From Acidovorax sp. NB1 (GTDB taxonomy: Bacteria; Pseudomonadota; Gammaproteobacteria; Burkholderiales; Burkholderiaceae_C): a DNA stretch of 64,000 nt. Positions 45,464-55,357 of the stretch are shown here, in pieces. How positions within the stretch are numbered: the stretch's first letter is position 1; the number at the start of each line of letters is the position of its first letter. Position numbers and translations under genes: made by a program. Under the pieces are notes generated by a model, which was not told the DNA's origin, did no database searches, and worked only from the letters and a program-made list of their open reading frames with translations. Location: the NCBI RefSeq assembly GCF_005405905.1, contig NZ_BJHU01000021.1:434001-498000 (forward strand). The letters run 5' to 3'.

Positions 45464-46630
45464 ATGATCGAACGCACCCTCTTCCAACCCGACCACCAAG
45501 CCTTTGCCGACAGCTTCCGCCGCTTTATCGAGAAAGAAGTGACGCCCCACCACGCCGACTGGGAAGACCAGGGCTACGTAGCGCGCGAGGTGTGGAGCCA
45601 GGCGGGCGCCAACGGCTTTCTGTGCATGAGCCTGCCCGAGGAATACGGCGGCGCCGGGGCCGACAAGCTGTATTCGGTAGCGCAGATGGAAGAGCTGGCG
45701 CGCGCTGGCACCACCGGCATCGGCTTTGGCCTGCACAGCGAGATCGTGGCGCCGTACATCCTGCACTACGGCACCGAGGCGCAAAAACAGAAGTACCTGC
45801 CCCAGATGGCCAGCGGCGCGATGGTGGGCGCCATTGCCATGAGCGAGCCTGCCGCAGGCAGCGACCTGCAGGGCATCAAGACCACGGCCATCAAGAGCGC
45901 CGACGGCAGCCACTACGTTCTGAATGGCAGCAAGACCTTCATCACCAACGGCTGGCACGCCGACCTGGTCATCGTGGTCGCCAAGACCGACCCGGCAGCA
46001 GGCGCCAAGGGCACCAGTCTGTTACTGGTCGAGCGCGGCATGCCCGGCTTTGAAAAAGGCCAGCGCCTCAAGAAGATGGGCATGAAGGCCCAGGACACCT
46101 CCGAGCTGTTCTTCAATGACGTGAAGGTGCCGGTGGACAACCTGCTGGGCGGCCCCGCCATGGAAGGGCGCGGCTTTATCTGCCTGATGGAGCAGCTGCC
46201 GTGGGAACGCCTGCAGATCGCCATCACCGCCGTGGCCGCTGCCCAGGCCGCGATTGACTGGACGCTGGACTATGTGAAAGAGCGCAAGGTCTTCGGCCAG
46301 CCTGTCGCCGCCTTCCAGAACACCCGCTACACCCTGGCCGAGCTGCAGACCCAGGTGCAGGTGGCCCGCGTTTTTGTGGACAAGTGCTGCGAGCTGATCG
46401 TGAAAGACCAGCTCGACACCCAGACCGCCAGCATGGCCAAGTACTGGACGACCGACCTGCAGTGCAAGGTGATGGACGAATGCGTGCAGCTGTTTGGCGG
46501 CTACGGCTACATGTGGGAATACCCCATCACCCGCGCCTATGCTGACGCCCGCGTGCAGCGCATCTATGGCGGTACCAACGAGATCATGAAAGAAGTCATC
46601 TCGCGCGGCATGGGCCTGCCCGCGCGCTGA
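45464..46630 (+). CDS. Acyl-CoA dehydrogenase
   Basis: An FAD-dependent dehydrogenase of 388 residues that introduces the alpha,beta double bond in acyl-CoA. The FAD/substrate block is GAIAMSEPAAGSDLQGIKTTA, followed by NGSKTFITNGWHADL. The C-terminal helical domain contains CVQLFGGYGYMWEYPITRAYADARVQRIYGGTNE, shown here as its usual elements FGGYGYM and YGGTNEIMKE. The likely catalytic base is a Glu in this last motif, as in medium-chain enzymes. It is the first gene of a beta-oxidation set and has its own operator-like site. Confidence 0.93.
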   Translation: MIERTLFQPDHQAFADSFRRFIEKEVTPHHADWEDQGYVAREVWSQAGANGFLCMSLPEEYGGAGADKLYSVAQMEELARAGTTGIGFGLHSEIVAPYILHYGTEAQKQKYLPQMASGAMVGAIAMSEPAAGSDLQGIKTTAIKSADGSHYVLNGSKTFITNGWHADLVIVVAKTDPAAGAKGTSLLLVERGMPGFEKGQRLKKMGMKAQDTSELFFNDVKVPVDNLLGGPAMEGRGFICLMEQLPWERLQIAITAVAAAQAAIDWTLDYVKERKVFGQPVAAFQNTRYTLAELQTQVQVARVFVDKCCELIVKDQLDTQTASMAKYWTTDLQCKVMDECVQLFGGYGYMWEYPITRAYADARVQRIYGGTNEIMKEVISRGMGLPAR

Positions 46631-46634
46631 TGCT

Positions 46635-46694
46635 TCAATTTTTATAGCTAATAGCGCTTGATGGACGCGCGCAAACGGCCAATTTCATTCAAAT
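46635..46694 (+). repeat. Dispersed AGCGCTT repeat before the thiolase gene
   Basis: ATAGCTAATAGCGCTTGATG then GACGCGCGCAAACGGCC and AATTTCATTC. It fills the gap between acyl-CoA dehydrogenase and thiolase and runs up to the thiolase ribosome site (CTGGAG). Confidence 0.78.
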
Positions 46695-46708
46695 CTGGAG
46701 ACCACACC

Positions 46709-47914
<1,206 letters not shown>

Positions 47915-47937
47915 TGGACTGGGTAGGAGACAAGAAC

Positions 47938-50109
47938 ATGCAAACCATTCGCTACGAACTCATCCCCGCCCAGGGCACAGAAGGCCAGGTCGCCGTCATC
48001 ACGTTTGACGAAACCAACTCCTCCGTCAACACCATGTGCCGCCAGTGGCAGCAAGAGCTGGATGAAGTCACCGCCCAGGTGCTGGGCGACCGCGAACGCC
48101 TGGGCGCCGCGCTCAAAGGCATCGTGCTGGCATCGGCCAAGACCAGCTTTTTTGCGGGCGCCGACCTCAAGGCCACCATGCGCCTCACGCCCGCCGATGC
48201 CCCCGCCGTGTTCGGCGAAATCGAGCGCATGAAGAAGCACTTCCGCACGCTCGAAACACTGGGCATCCCCGTGGTGGCTTGCCTGAACGGCGCGGCGCTG
48301 GGCGGCGGCTGGGAGGTGGCCCTAGTCGCCCACTACCGCATCGCCGTCGCCGACCCCAAGATCCAGTTCGGCCTGCCCGAGGTGACGCTGGGCCTGATGC
48401 CCGGCGCCACCGGCGTGACCAAGATGACGCGCCTGCTGGGCCTGATGGGCGCGCAGCCCTACATCCTGGAAGGCAAACTCTTCAACCCCGCCGAGGCGCT
48501 GGAGCTGCAACTGGTGCACGAGCTGGTGACCACGCGCGAGCAACTGCTGCCCGCCGCCCTGGCCCACATCGCCACCCACCCGCACGCCGTGCAGCCGTGG
48601 GACGACAAGAACTACAAGATGCCCGGCGGCACACCCGCCAACCCCAAGATCGCGGGTGCCCTGACGGTGGCGCCCGCCATGCTCAAGAAGACCACGCGCG
48701 GCCGCTACCCCGCGCCCGAGGCCGCGCTGGCCGCCATGGTCGAAGGCGCCATGGTGGACTACGACACCGCCCTGCGCATCGAAAGCCGCTACCTCGCCCG
48801 CCTGATGACCGGCCCCGTGGCGCGCAACATGATCAACACGTTCTTCTTCGACATGAACGCGATCAAGAGCGGCAAGTCACGCCCCGGCTCGGCCCCGCGC
48901 TACAAGCCGCAAAAGGTCGGCATCCTGGGCGCGGGCATGATGGGCGCGGGCATCGCCTGGGCCCAGGCGAGCAAAGGCATCGCAACCGTGCTCAAGGACG
49001 TGAGCACCCAGAAGGCCGAGGCTGGCAAGACCTACAGCGCCAAACTCACCCAGGCCCGCGTGGACAAGGGCCGCATGACCGCCGAGGCGCAGCAGGCGCT
49101 GCTGGCACGCATCACGCCCACCGCCAGCGCGGCCGACCTGGCGGGCTGCGACCTCATCATCGAAGCCGTGTTTGAAAGCCGCGACCTCAAGGCCAAGGTC
49201 ACGCAAGAGGCCGAGCCACACCTCGCGCCCGGCGGCTTCTTTGCCAGCAACACCTCCACCCTGCCCATCAGCGGCCTGGCCACGGCCAGCAGCAAGCCCG
49301 AGAAGTTTGTCGGCATCCACTTCTTCAGCCCCGTGGACAAGATGAAGCTGGTGGAGATCATCCGCGGCAAACAAACGGACGACGAGACCGTGGCCCGCGC
49401 GTTCGACTACGTGCAGGCCCTGGGCAAGGTGCCCATCGTGGTCAACGACTCACGCGGCTTCTACACCAGCCGCACCTTCGGCACCTTTGTGATGGAAGGC
49501 GCCGCCATGCTGGGCGAAGGCATCCCCTCCGCCGCCATTGAAAACGCCGCCATGCAGGCCGGCCTGCCAGTGGGCCCGCTGGCCGTGCTGGACGAAACCG
49601 CGCTGACCCTGAGCGTGCACGTGCTGGACCAGACCCGCGCCGATTACGCGGCCGAAGGCAAGACCTACACCGCCACACCCGGCGAGCTGCTGGTAGAGCG
49701 CATGGTCAAGGAGCTGAAGCGCCCAGGCCGCGCCGGTGGCGGCGGCTTTTACGACTACCCCGCAGGCGCCAAGAAGCACCTGTGGCCGGAGCTGAAACCT
49801 CTGTTCGAAAAGCCCGGCGTGGAGTGGAGCGTGCAAGAGATCCAGGACCGTTTGCTCTACCGCCAGGCCATCGAGACCGCGCGCTGCCTGGCCGAGGGCG
49901 TGCTGACCAGCGTGCATGACGCGAACATTGGGTCGATTTTTGGGATCGGGTTTCCGGCGTGGACGGGGGGGGCGATGCAATTCATCTACGGGACGGGAGT
50001 AGAGGCGTTCTTGAAGCGTGCGGATGAATTGGCGGCGAAATACGGCTCGGGGTTCACGTTAGAAACAAAAGTCCGAGACGCCGTCCGCGAATTTCAGCCA
50101 CGCTATTGA
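47938..50109 (+). CDS. Fused enoyl-CoA hydratase / 3-hydroxyacyl-CoA dehydrogenase (FadB/FadJ type)
   Basis: A bifunctional beta-oxidation protein of 723 residues. The N-terminal crotonase domain (about 1-200) has oxyanion-hole segments SAKTSFFAGADLKATM and LNGAALGGGWEVAL. The NAD-binding domain begins VGILGAGMMGAGIAWA near residue 325. The dehydrogenase dyad is in FVGIHFFSPVDKMKLVEII (His) and IVVNDSRGFYTSR. It works with the thiolase upstream. The ATG at 47938 with TAGGAGACAAG decides the start. The last ~150 bases and the intergenic region beyond are less GC-rich than the rest. Confidence 0.93.
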   Translation: MQTIRYELIPAQGTEGQVAVITFDETNSSVNTMCRQWQQELDEVTAQVLGDRERLGAALKGIVLASAKTSFFAGADLKATMRLTPADAPAVFGEIERMKKHFRTLETLGIPVVACLNGAALGGGWEVALVAHYRIAVADPKIQFGLPEVTLGLMPGATGVTKMTRLLGLMGAQPYILEGKLFNPAEALELQLVHELVTTREQLLPAALAHIATHPHAVQPWDDKNYKMPGGTPANPKIAGALTVAPAMLKKTTRGRYPAPEAALAAMVEGAMVDYDTALRIESRYLARLMTGPVARNMINTFFFDMNAIKSGKSRPGSAPRYKPQKVGILGAGMMGAGIAWAQASKGIATVLKDVSTQKAEAGKTYSAKLTQARVDKGRMTAEAQQALLARITPTASAADLAGCDLIIEAVFESRDLKAKVTQEAEPHLAPGGFFASNTSTLPISGLATASSKPEKFVGIHFFSPVDKMKLVEIIRGKQTDDETVARAFDYVQALGKVPIVVNDSRGFYTSRTFGTFVMEGAAMLGEGIPSAAIENAAMQAGLPVGPLAVLDETALTLSVHVLDQTRADYAAEGKTYTATPGELLVERMVKELKRPGRAGGGGFYDYPAGAKKHLWPELKPLFEKPGVEWSVQEIQDRLLYRQAIETARCLAEGVLTSVHDANIGSIFGIGFPAWTGGAMQFIYGTGVEAFLKRADELAAKYGSGFTLETKVRDAVREFQPRY

Positions 50110-50124
50110 CTGAACCTGGGCCCT

Positions 50125-50700
50125 TCAAGTCGGATACCTGAAGGAGCTCACTTCAGGCTCACGCAATGCATCCCCGACCAACTGCCACATATGCTGGTCT
50201 GGGGTTGTCGCGAACACGAACCACAACTCTGCAATATGCAGGGCGGGAAACACAACCTCCTCTAGAGAGAAACGGCCCTCTCTGTTGAGAAAGATTGCCA
50301 CTATCAAATCATCGCCGGAATACTTGCTCAACCCATCGACCAGTGCCTGGACAGTTGCACCTTCGTTCAAATGCGCTGGCACCAACTCCTTGAGTTGCAC
50401 CCGCGCAAAGTGCTGAACATCAGCAATCAGCCATGTAGCAACGAAGTCATAGTCACTTGATTCCACGGGAGAAAACAGAACCTGGCGCCCCAGACGCAAG
50501 GACATGCCATGGCAAAAAAGCGCAGCATGCCGAAATTCGCGTATGGGCTTCAAGCCGTTGGTTCGTAGATTGCGGACTTGTGGGGACAAGTTTGCGCCTA
50601 CCATTTGAGACTCGATCTGGCGGAGTTCACGCAGAACCACTGCGGGGTCACGATACGACAGCGCGGCAAATCCCTTGAGGGCCGAGGAGGACTGCGTCAC
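50125..50700 (-). CDS. Unrecognised protein
   Basis: A 191-residue soluble protein that I cannot assign. It has no signal peptide, membrane segment or obvious catalytic motif; it contains hydrophobic strands (DLIVAIFLN, IAELWFVFA) and looks like a compact alpha/beta domain. Base and codon use are visibly less GC-rich than in the flanking catabolic genes, with A/T at many third positions, so it may have been acquired by transfer. It is convergent with the FadB-type gene, 15 bases apart. Confidence 0.65.
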   Translation of the reverse strand: MTQSSSALKGFAALSYRDPAVVLRELRQIESQMVGANLSPQVRNLRTNGLKPIREFRHAALFCHGMSLRLGRQVLFSPVESSDYDFVATWLIADVQHFARVQLKELVPAHLNEGATVQALVDGLSKYSGDDLIVAIFLNREGRFSLEEVVFPALHIAELWFVFATTPDQHMWQLVGDALREPEVSSFRYPT

Positions 50701-50805
50701 GGACTTTCCCCTTCACCAGCTGTAGAAGACGTTCATGTGATTTGTCCAGTTCGAACGGACTCGTTACGGTCCTGCGTACTCAGTCACCTTAAATGCTCGG
50801 TAGAG

Positions 50806-51162
50806 ATGACACCACAAATAGTAAAGAAGCTCGTTTGCGTACTCATTGGACAAGCAGTTCTCTCTTTCTGTGTAGCGGGCGTGTTCATGGTGTTTCACTC
50901 TCCCATGATCAAGAGGGACACCATTGGGATGATCGAAAACATCGACAGAAATTATGTGCTCCGCGACCAGCTGACTCCTGCGCAGGTCAGTGAGTTGAAC
51001 GAATACAAACGCGCCATCCAAACCAACGAAGACGCTCATTGGGGAAGGCATCGCTTTTCTCGGATGGTGGTGATTTACGGATTCTCGCTATCGACAGCTT
51101 TGAGCCTTGTAGTCGCCTGGTTTCTTGCGCGGCGGGTGCGTCCAGACCCCTCGCAAAGTTAA
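50806..51162 (+). CDS. Small two-helix membrane protein of unknown function
   Basis: A 118-residue protein with hydrophobic segments at about residues 9-29 (VCVLIGQAVLSFCVAGVFMVF) and 89-107 (VVIYGFSLSTALSLVVAWFLA). A hydrophilic ~55-residue domain, probably periplasmic, lies between them, and a short basic tail RRVRP follows. No family is recognised. The ATG at 50806 is preferred because the longer frame from 50578 overlaps the opposite-strand gene and lacks coding character. Like its neighbour it is less GC-rich than the surroundings. Confidence 0.55.
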   Translation: MTPQIVKKLVCVLIGQAVLSFCVAGVFMVFHSPMIKRDTIGMIENIDRNYVLRDQLTPAQVSELNEYKRAIQTNEDAHWGRHRFSRMVVIYGFSLSTALSLVVAWFLARRVRPDPSQS

Positions 51163-51254
51163 CGCAGCGCTACCCGAGGCCACTTCAACGCTGGGTAAAG
51201 TGCCAACTGGCGCTACTAGCTAACCCAAGCTGCGGCGCTGGGCGCTATTCCCAC

Positions 51255-52151
51255 TCACGGAATGCCCGCGGCCTTCAACCCCAACATCCCCCGCGCCTCC
51301 TGCGGCGAAGCCACCTCCCGCCCCGCATTGCGCGCGACCTTTGCCAGCTGCTCAATCAACGGTCCGTTCGAATCCGCCTTGGTCCCATCCGGCAGATAGA
51401 ACGTGTCCTCCAGCCCCGTGCGCAGGTGCCCACCCAGCTCGGCCACGCGCTGGTGCACGGGCCAGATCTCGCTGCGGCCGATGACGGTGGCTTGCCAGGG
51501 GGCATCCTTGATCTTGAGCTTGAGCAGGATGGGCAGCAGGTCCGGGTCGGCGGGCATGCCGGACTCGACGCCCATCACAAAGTTGTATTCGGGCAGGCGC
51601 TCGGTGTACATGCCGGTCTGCACATACATCTCCACGCAGCGCACGATGCCCACGTCAAAGCATTCAAACTCGGGCAGCGTGCCGGTCTCCAGCATCACGT
51701 CGATGAAGTCCTTCACCTTGGCGGGCTGGTTGTCGAACAGCATGGGCGGCCAGGCCCAGGTGCCGTTGCTGCGCACCTTCAGGTAGTTGAGCGAGCCGGC
51801 GTTGCACGCGGCCATCTCGGGGCGGGTGGCGCGCAGGCAATCCAGCGGGCCTTGGTAGTGGGGGCCGACCACGCCGGTGGTCTGGTTGATGATCAGGCCA
51901 GGGCAGGCCTCGCGCATGGCTTGCACACAGTCGCGCGCCACCTGCGGATCCCAGCTGGGCAGGTGGCCCTTGCCGGGCTCCTGGTTGCGAAAGTGCACGT
52001 GGACCACGGCGGCGCCTGCGTCGTAGGCGCGGCGGGCTTCTTTCGCCAATTGCTCGGGCGTGACGGGCACGTGGTGCTGGCCAGGGTCCGTCAGCACGCC
52101 GGTGATGGCGCAGGTGATGATGGCTTTGTTGCCGTGGTCGGTGTTGTGCAT
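51255..52151 (-). CDS. Beta-keto acid cleavage enzyme (BKACE / 3-keto-5-aminohexanoate cleavage family)
   Basis: A 298-residue zinc-dependent TIM-barrel enzyme of the BKACE (DUF849) family, whose members condense a beta-keto acid with acetyl-CoA to give acetoacetate and a new CoA thioester. Family blocks are KAIITCAITGVLTD, AGAAVVHVHFRNQEPGKG (zinc histidines HVH), INQTTGV and GGHLRTGLEDTFYLPDG. The ATG at 52151 has AAGGAGA at suitable distance; the ATG at 52169 is an alternative. It is the last gene of the TetR-to-BKACE catabolic operon, where an HMG-CoA lyase would be expected. Confidence 0.88.
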   Translation of the reverse strand: MHNTDHGNKAIITCAITGVLTDPGQHHVPVTPEQLAKEARRAYDAGAAVVHVHFRNQEPGKGHLPSWDPQVARDCVQAMREACPGLIINQTTGVVGPHYQGPLDCLRATRPEMAACNAGSLNYLKVRSNGTWAWPPMLFDNQPAKVKDFIDVMLETGTLPEFECFDVGIVRCVEMYVQTGMYTERLPEYNFVMGVESGMPADPDLLPILLKLKIKDAPWQATVIGRSEIWPVHQRVAELGGHLRTGLEDTFYLPDGTKADSNGPLIEQLAKVARNAGREVASPQEARGMLGLKAAGIP

Positions 52152-52169
52152 GGGGCCTGTCTCCTTCAT

Positions 52170-53342
52170 TCAAATGCCGAGCTGTTTTGCAGCCAGGTCT
52201 TTCATGATTTCTTCCGCACCGCCGCCGATCATCATGACCTTGACCTCGCGGTAGATGCGCTCGCTGACGGTGCCGCGCATGAAGCCCATGCCGCCCAGGA
52301 TCTGCACGGCCTGGTCGGCGCAGAACTGCATGGTTTGGGTGGCGTGGTTCTTGAGCAAACACACCTGAGCCACCCAATCGGGCCCTGTGCACCCAGCGTC
52401 GGCTTGCGCGGCCACAGATTCGCACCACGCGGCGGTGGACTGGATGCGCATCTGCATGTCCACCAGCTTGTGGCGGATGACTTGGTGCTCCACCAGCGCG
52501 GCGCCAAAGGTCTTGCGCTGGCGCGCCCAGGCCAGAGCCTCGTCGTAGCAGGCCTCGGCAAAGCCCAGGGCCGATGCGGCCAGGCCAAAGCGCTCGCCGT
52601 TGAAGTTGGCCATGATGATGCGAAAGCCTGCGCCCTCTTCGCCCAGCAGGTAGCGGGCGGGCACGCGCACGTTGTCAAACCGCAGATGGGCGGTGTCGGA
52701 GCAGAGCCAGCCCATCTTGTCGAGCTTGCTGCGCGACAGGCCTGCGCTGTGGCCGGGGATGAGCAGCATGGAGATGCCTGCGCTGCCCTTGCTGCCCGCG
52801 TCGCCGGTGCGCACGGCCACGGTGATCCAGTCCGCGCGCATGCCTGACGTGATGAAGACCTTTTCGCCGTTGACGATGTACTCATCGCCTTCACGCCGCG
52901 CCGTGGTCTTGAGTTGGGCCACGTCGGACCCGCCCCCGGGCTCGGTGATCGCTAGCGCGGCGATCTGTTCGCCCGCCAGCACGGGTGGGATGACCTCGGC
53001 GCGCACCGCGTCGCTGCCATGCGCCAGCACGGGCGGCAGGCCGATGTTGTGCGAGAGCAGGCTGGCCAGCACACCGCCGCTCGCGCCGTGGCGGCTGAGC
53101 GCGCGCCACAGCGGCAGGCGCAGCTGGTAGGTGGCGGGGGTGCCGCCGTACTGCTCGGGGTAGCCCAGGCCCAGCAGGCCCAGGTCGGCCGCGCGGCGGT
53201 ACAGGCTGCGAGGGAATTCACCGGCCGCATCCCACGCGTCCACATGCGGCGCGATCTCGGTGCGGGCAAAGCGGGTGACGGTGTCAGTGAGGGCGGCGCG
53301 GTCTTCGTCGCTCACAGCACTTGCATCGGATCCGGCGGTCAT
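52170..53342 (-). CDS. Acyl-CoA dehydrogenase
   Basis: A 390-residue FAD-dependent acyl-CoA dehydrogenase. FAD and substrate blocks are IAALAITEPGGGSDVAQLK and NGEKVFITSGMRADWITVA. The C-terminal domain has AVQILGGMGFMRGTVSERIYREV followed by MMIGGGAEEIMKDLAAK, with GGGAEEI in the place of YGGTNEI. The start overlaps the carboxylase alpha gene by 4 bases. It is the second dehydrogenase of the operon, so two different oxidation steps or substrates are likely. Confidence 0.9.
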   Translation of the reverse strand: MTAGSDASAVSDEDRAALTDTVTRFARTEIAPHVDAWDAAGEFPRSLYRRAADLGLLGLGYPEQYGGTPATYQLRLPLWRALSRHGASGGVLASLLSHNIGLPPVLAHGSDAVRAEVIPPVLAGEQIAALAITEPGGGSDVAQLKTTARREGDEYIVNGEKVFITSGMRADWITVAVRTGDAGSKGSAGISMLLIPGHSAGLSRSKLDKMGWLCSDTAHLRFDNVRVPARYLLGEEGAGFRIIMANFNGERFGLAASALGFAEACYDEALAWARQRKTFGAALVEHQVIRHKLVDMQMRIQSTAAWCESVAAQADAGCTGPDWVAQVCLLKNHATQTMQFCADQAVQILGGMGFMRGTVSERIYREVKVMMIGGGAEEIMKDLAAKQLGI

Positions 53343-55357
53343 GCGGGCACCCCTTGCGTGGCGGGTGCAAAGCGGGCCAGCACCTGGCCGGGCGACACCT
53401 GCTGGCCGGGGGCCACCAGCAGCTCGGCCACGGTGGCAGCTGCAGGGCTGGCCAAGCTGTGTTCAAGCTTCATGGATTCGATGACCACCACCGTGTCGCC
53501 CGCCGCCAGCGCCTGGCCTGCGGCCACAGGCAGCGCAACCACCTTGCCGTTGAAGGGGGCGCGCAGCTCCGTGACGCCGCCCGCCGCATCTGCGCGCGCT
53601 GCGGGCTCCCACGATGCGTCTTCCACCCAGCCGTCCACACCGCCCGACTGCCAGTGCCAACGCCGGGAGCCCACTGCCAAGCAATACACGCCGTGCTGGG
53701 GCAGTTGCAATGTCACAGGTTCTGCCCCGGCCTGCTCCACCTGCAGCCGCCCACCGCCCAACTCCCGCACGGTGACGCCATGCACCTGGCCCTGGTGGCG
53801 CAGGCGCATCGGGCGGGCGAGCGCACAGGGCAAGTCAGACGAAATTTTTGAAGAAAAAATAGCCTCTACCGCGCAGTGAGCAAGCGCTTTAAGCTCACTT
53901 TTCAATAGCAAATCTTGCAAATCTGCGGCATGTTCGGACAAGAACGGCACCAGCGCCTGCCCGCTGGCAAACACCGGGTGCTGCAGGCAGGCCGCCAGAA
54001 ACGCGCGGTTGGTGGGCAGGCCCAGCACGCGGGTGTTGTGCAACGCACGCACCAGCGCGGCGATGGCCTCGGCCCGCGTGGGCGCGTGCACGATGAGCTT
54101 GCCCAGCATGGCGTCGTAGTGAGGCGTGACCTCTGCCCCCTCCTCCAGCGCATGGTCAAAGCGCAGCGCGCCCGGCGCAGCCCGTTCAAACGCGGTGGCC
54201 GGTGGCGCGCTGAACTGCAGTACACGACCGGTATGGGGGCGGAAGTGCGCGTCTTCGGCGCACAGGCGCACTTCGATGGCGTGGCCTTGCAGATGCACCT
54301 GGTCTTGCGCGAGCGGCAGCGGCTCGCCCCGCGCCACGCGGATCTGCCACTCCACCAGGTCCAGCCCCGTGAGCGCTTCGGTCACCGGGTGCTCCACCTG
54401 CAGGCGGGTGTTCATCTCCATCAAGAAGAATTGCGCCCCCACGCTCCCCGCTTCGCGTGGTTCGCTGCCCCCCGAGGGGGCCTTCGCGCCTTGGGGCGGC
54501 CCGGCGGCGCTCAAGTCACTGCCGTCGAGCAAGAACTCCACGGTCCCTGCACCCACATAACCGGCGGCCTGGGCCAGCGCCACGGCGCAGGCGCCCATGC
54601 GTTCGCGCAATGCGGCATCCACCGCTGGGCTGGGTGCCTCTTCAATGATCTTCTGGTGGCGGCGCTGCACCGAACAATCGCGCTCGCCCAGGTGGATGCA
54701 CGCACCGTGGGCGTCGGCAAAGACTTGCACCTCCACATGGCGCGGCTGCAGCAGCGCGCGTTCGATGAGCAGGTCGCCACAGCCAAAACCCGCCAGGGCC
54801 TCGGACCGGGCACTCGCTAACGCCGCAGGCAACTGCGCCAGGTCGGTGACGAGGCGCATGCCGCGCCCTCCCCCACCCGCCACGGCCTTGACCATGAGGG
54901 GCGTGCCGATACGAGCAGCCTCGGCGGCAAAACGCTCGTCGCTCTGATCCTCCCCCGCATAGCCGGGCAGGCAGGGCACGCCATGCGCCTGGGCCAGCGC
55001 CTTGGCCCCGGCCTTGCTGCCGAGTGCAAGGATGGCAGCGGGTGGCGGGCCGATCCAGGTCAGGCCCGCATCGACCACGGCCTGGGCAAAGTCGGCGTTC
55101 TCGCTGAGGAAGCCGTAGCCGGGGTGCACGGCATCGGCGCCCGTGGCGCGGGCGGCAGTCAGGAGCTTGTCGGTGCGCAGATAAGTGTCGGCACTGGCCG
55201 CACCGCCCAAGGCCACGGCCTGGGTGGCTTCGCGCACGTGCAAAGCGTTGGCATCGGGGTCGGAGTAGACGGCTACCGTTTCGATGCCCATACGATGGGC
55301 GGTGTGGATGATGCGGCGGGCGATCTCTGATCGGTTCGCTACAAGGATCTTTTTCAT
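53339..55357 (-). CDS. Acyl-CoA carboxylase alpha subunit (biotin carboxylase + biotin carrier), with two in-frame repeat inserts
   Basis: The biotin-dependent subunit (672 residues) of a methylcrotonyl/geranyl-CoA-type carboxylase. The biotin carboxylase domain (1-~450) begins MKKILVANRSEIARRI and has ATP-grasp motifs VKAVAGGGGRGMRLV and MEMNTRLQVEHPVTE. The biotin carrier domain at the C-terminus carries the biotin lysine in ESMKLEH (K630). Two stretches have no counterpart in the family. One is a 28-residue insert (about 281-308) just before MEMNTRLQ, encoded by a GC-rich repeat. The other is a segment around 483-504 encoded by an AGCGCTT-type repeat. Both keep the frame. The start at 55357 overlaps the hydratase stop. 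The inserts may affect activity. Confidence 0.9.
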   Translation of the reverse strand: MKKILVANRSEIARRIIHTAHRMGIETVAVYSDPDANALHVREATQAVALGGAASADTYLRTDKLLTAARATGADAVHPGYGFLSENADFAQAVVDAGLTWIGPPPAAILALGSKAGAKALAQAHGVPCLPGYAGEDQSDERFAAEAARIGTPLMVKAVAGGGGRGMRLVTDLAQLPAALASARSEALAGFGCGDLLIERALLQPRHVEVQVFADAHGACIHLGERDCSVQRRHQKIIEEAPSPAVDAALRERMGACAVALAQAAGYVGAGTVEFLLDGSDLSAAGPPQGAKAPSGGSEPREAGSVGAQFFLMEMNTRLQVEHPVTEALTGLDLVEWQIRVARGEPLPLAQDQVHLQGHAIEVRLCAEDAHFRPHTGRVLQFSAPPATAFERAAPGALRFDHALEEGAEVTPHYDAMLGKLIVHAPTRAEAIAALVRALHNTRVLGLPTNRAFLAACLQHPVFASGQALVPFLSEHAADLQDLLLKSELKALAHCAVEAIFSSKISSDLPCALARPMRLRHQGQVHGVTVRELGGGRLQVEQAGAEPVTLQLPQHGVYCLAVGSRRWHWQSGGVDGWVEDASWEPAARADAAGGVTELRAPFNGKVVALPVAAGQALAAGDTVVVIESMKLEHSLASPAAATVAELLVAPGQQVSPGQVLARFAPATQGVPA
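53845..53910. repeat. AGCGCTT-type repeat inside the carboxylase alpha gene
   Basis: AAAAAATAGCCTCTACCGCG, then GTGAGCAAGCGCTTTAAGCT and TTTTCAATAGC, has the make-up of the dispersed family (A/T-rich ends, GCGCTT core). It encodes about 22 residues between the biotin carboxylase and biotin carrier domains without breaking the frame. Confidence 0.6.
54434..54517. repeat. 84-bp GC-rich repeat insert inside the carboxylase alpha gene
   Basis: It contains CCCCCCGAGGGGGCC, CTTCGCGCCTT and GGGGCGGCCC, words shared with the livM-livG repeat at 40352. Its length is a multiple of three and it adds 28 residues rich in Gly, Pro, Ser and Ala directly before the conserved MEMNTRLQVEHP motif. Confidence 0.65.

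Noticed and set aside
50578..50805. N-terminal extension of the small membrane protein
   Set aside because: It overlaps the start of the opposite-strand gene and lacks any hydrophobic or conserved pattern; the internal ATG at 50806 begins just before the first membrane helix.
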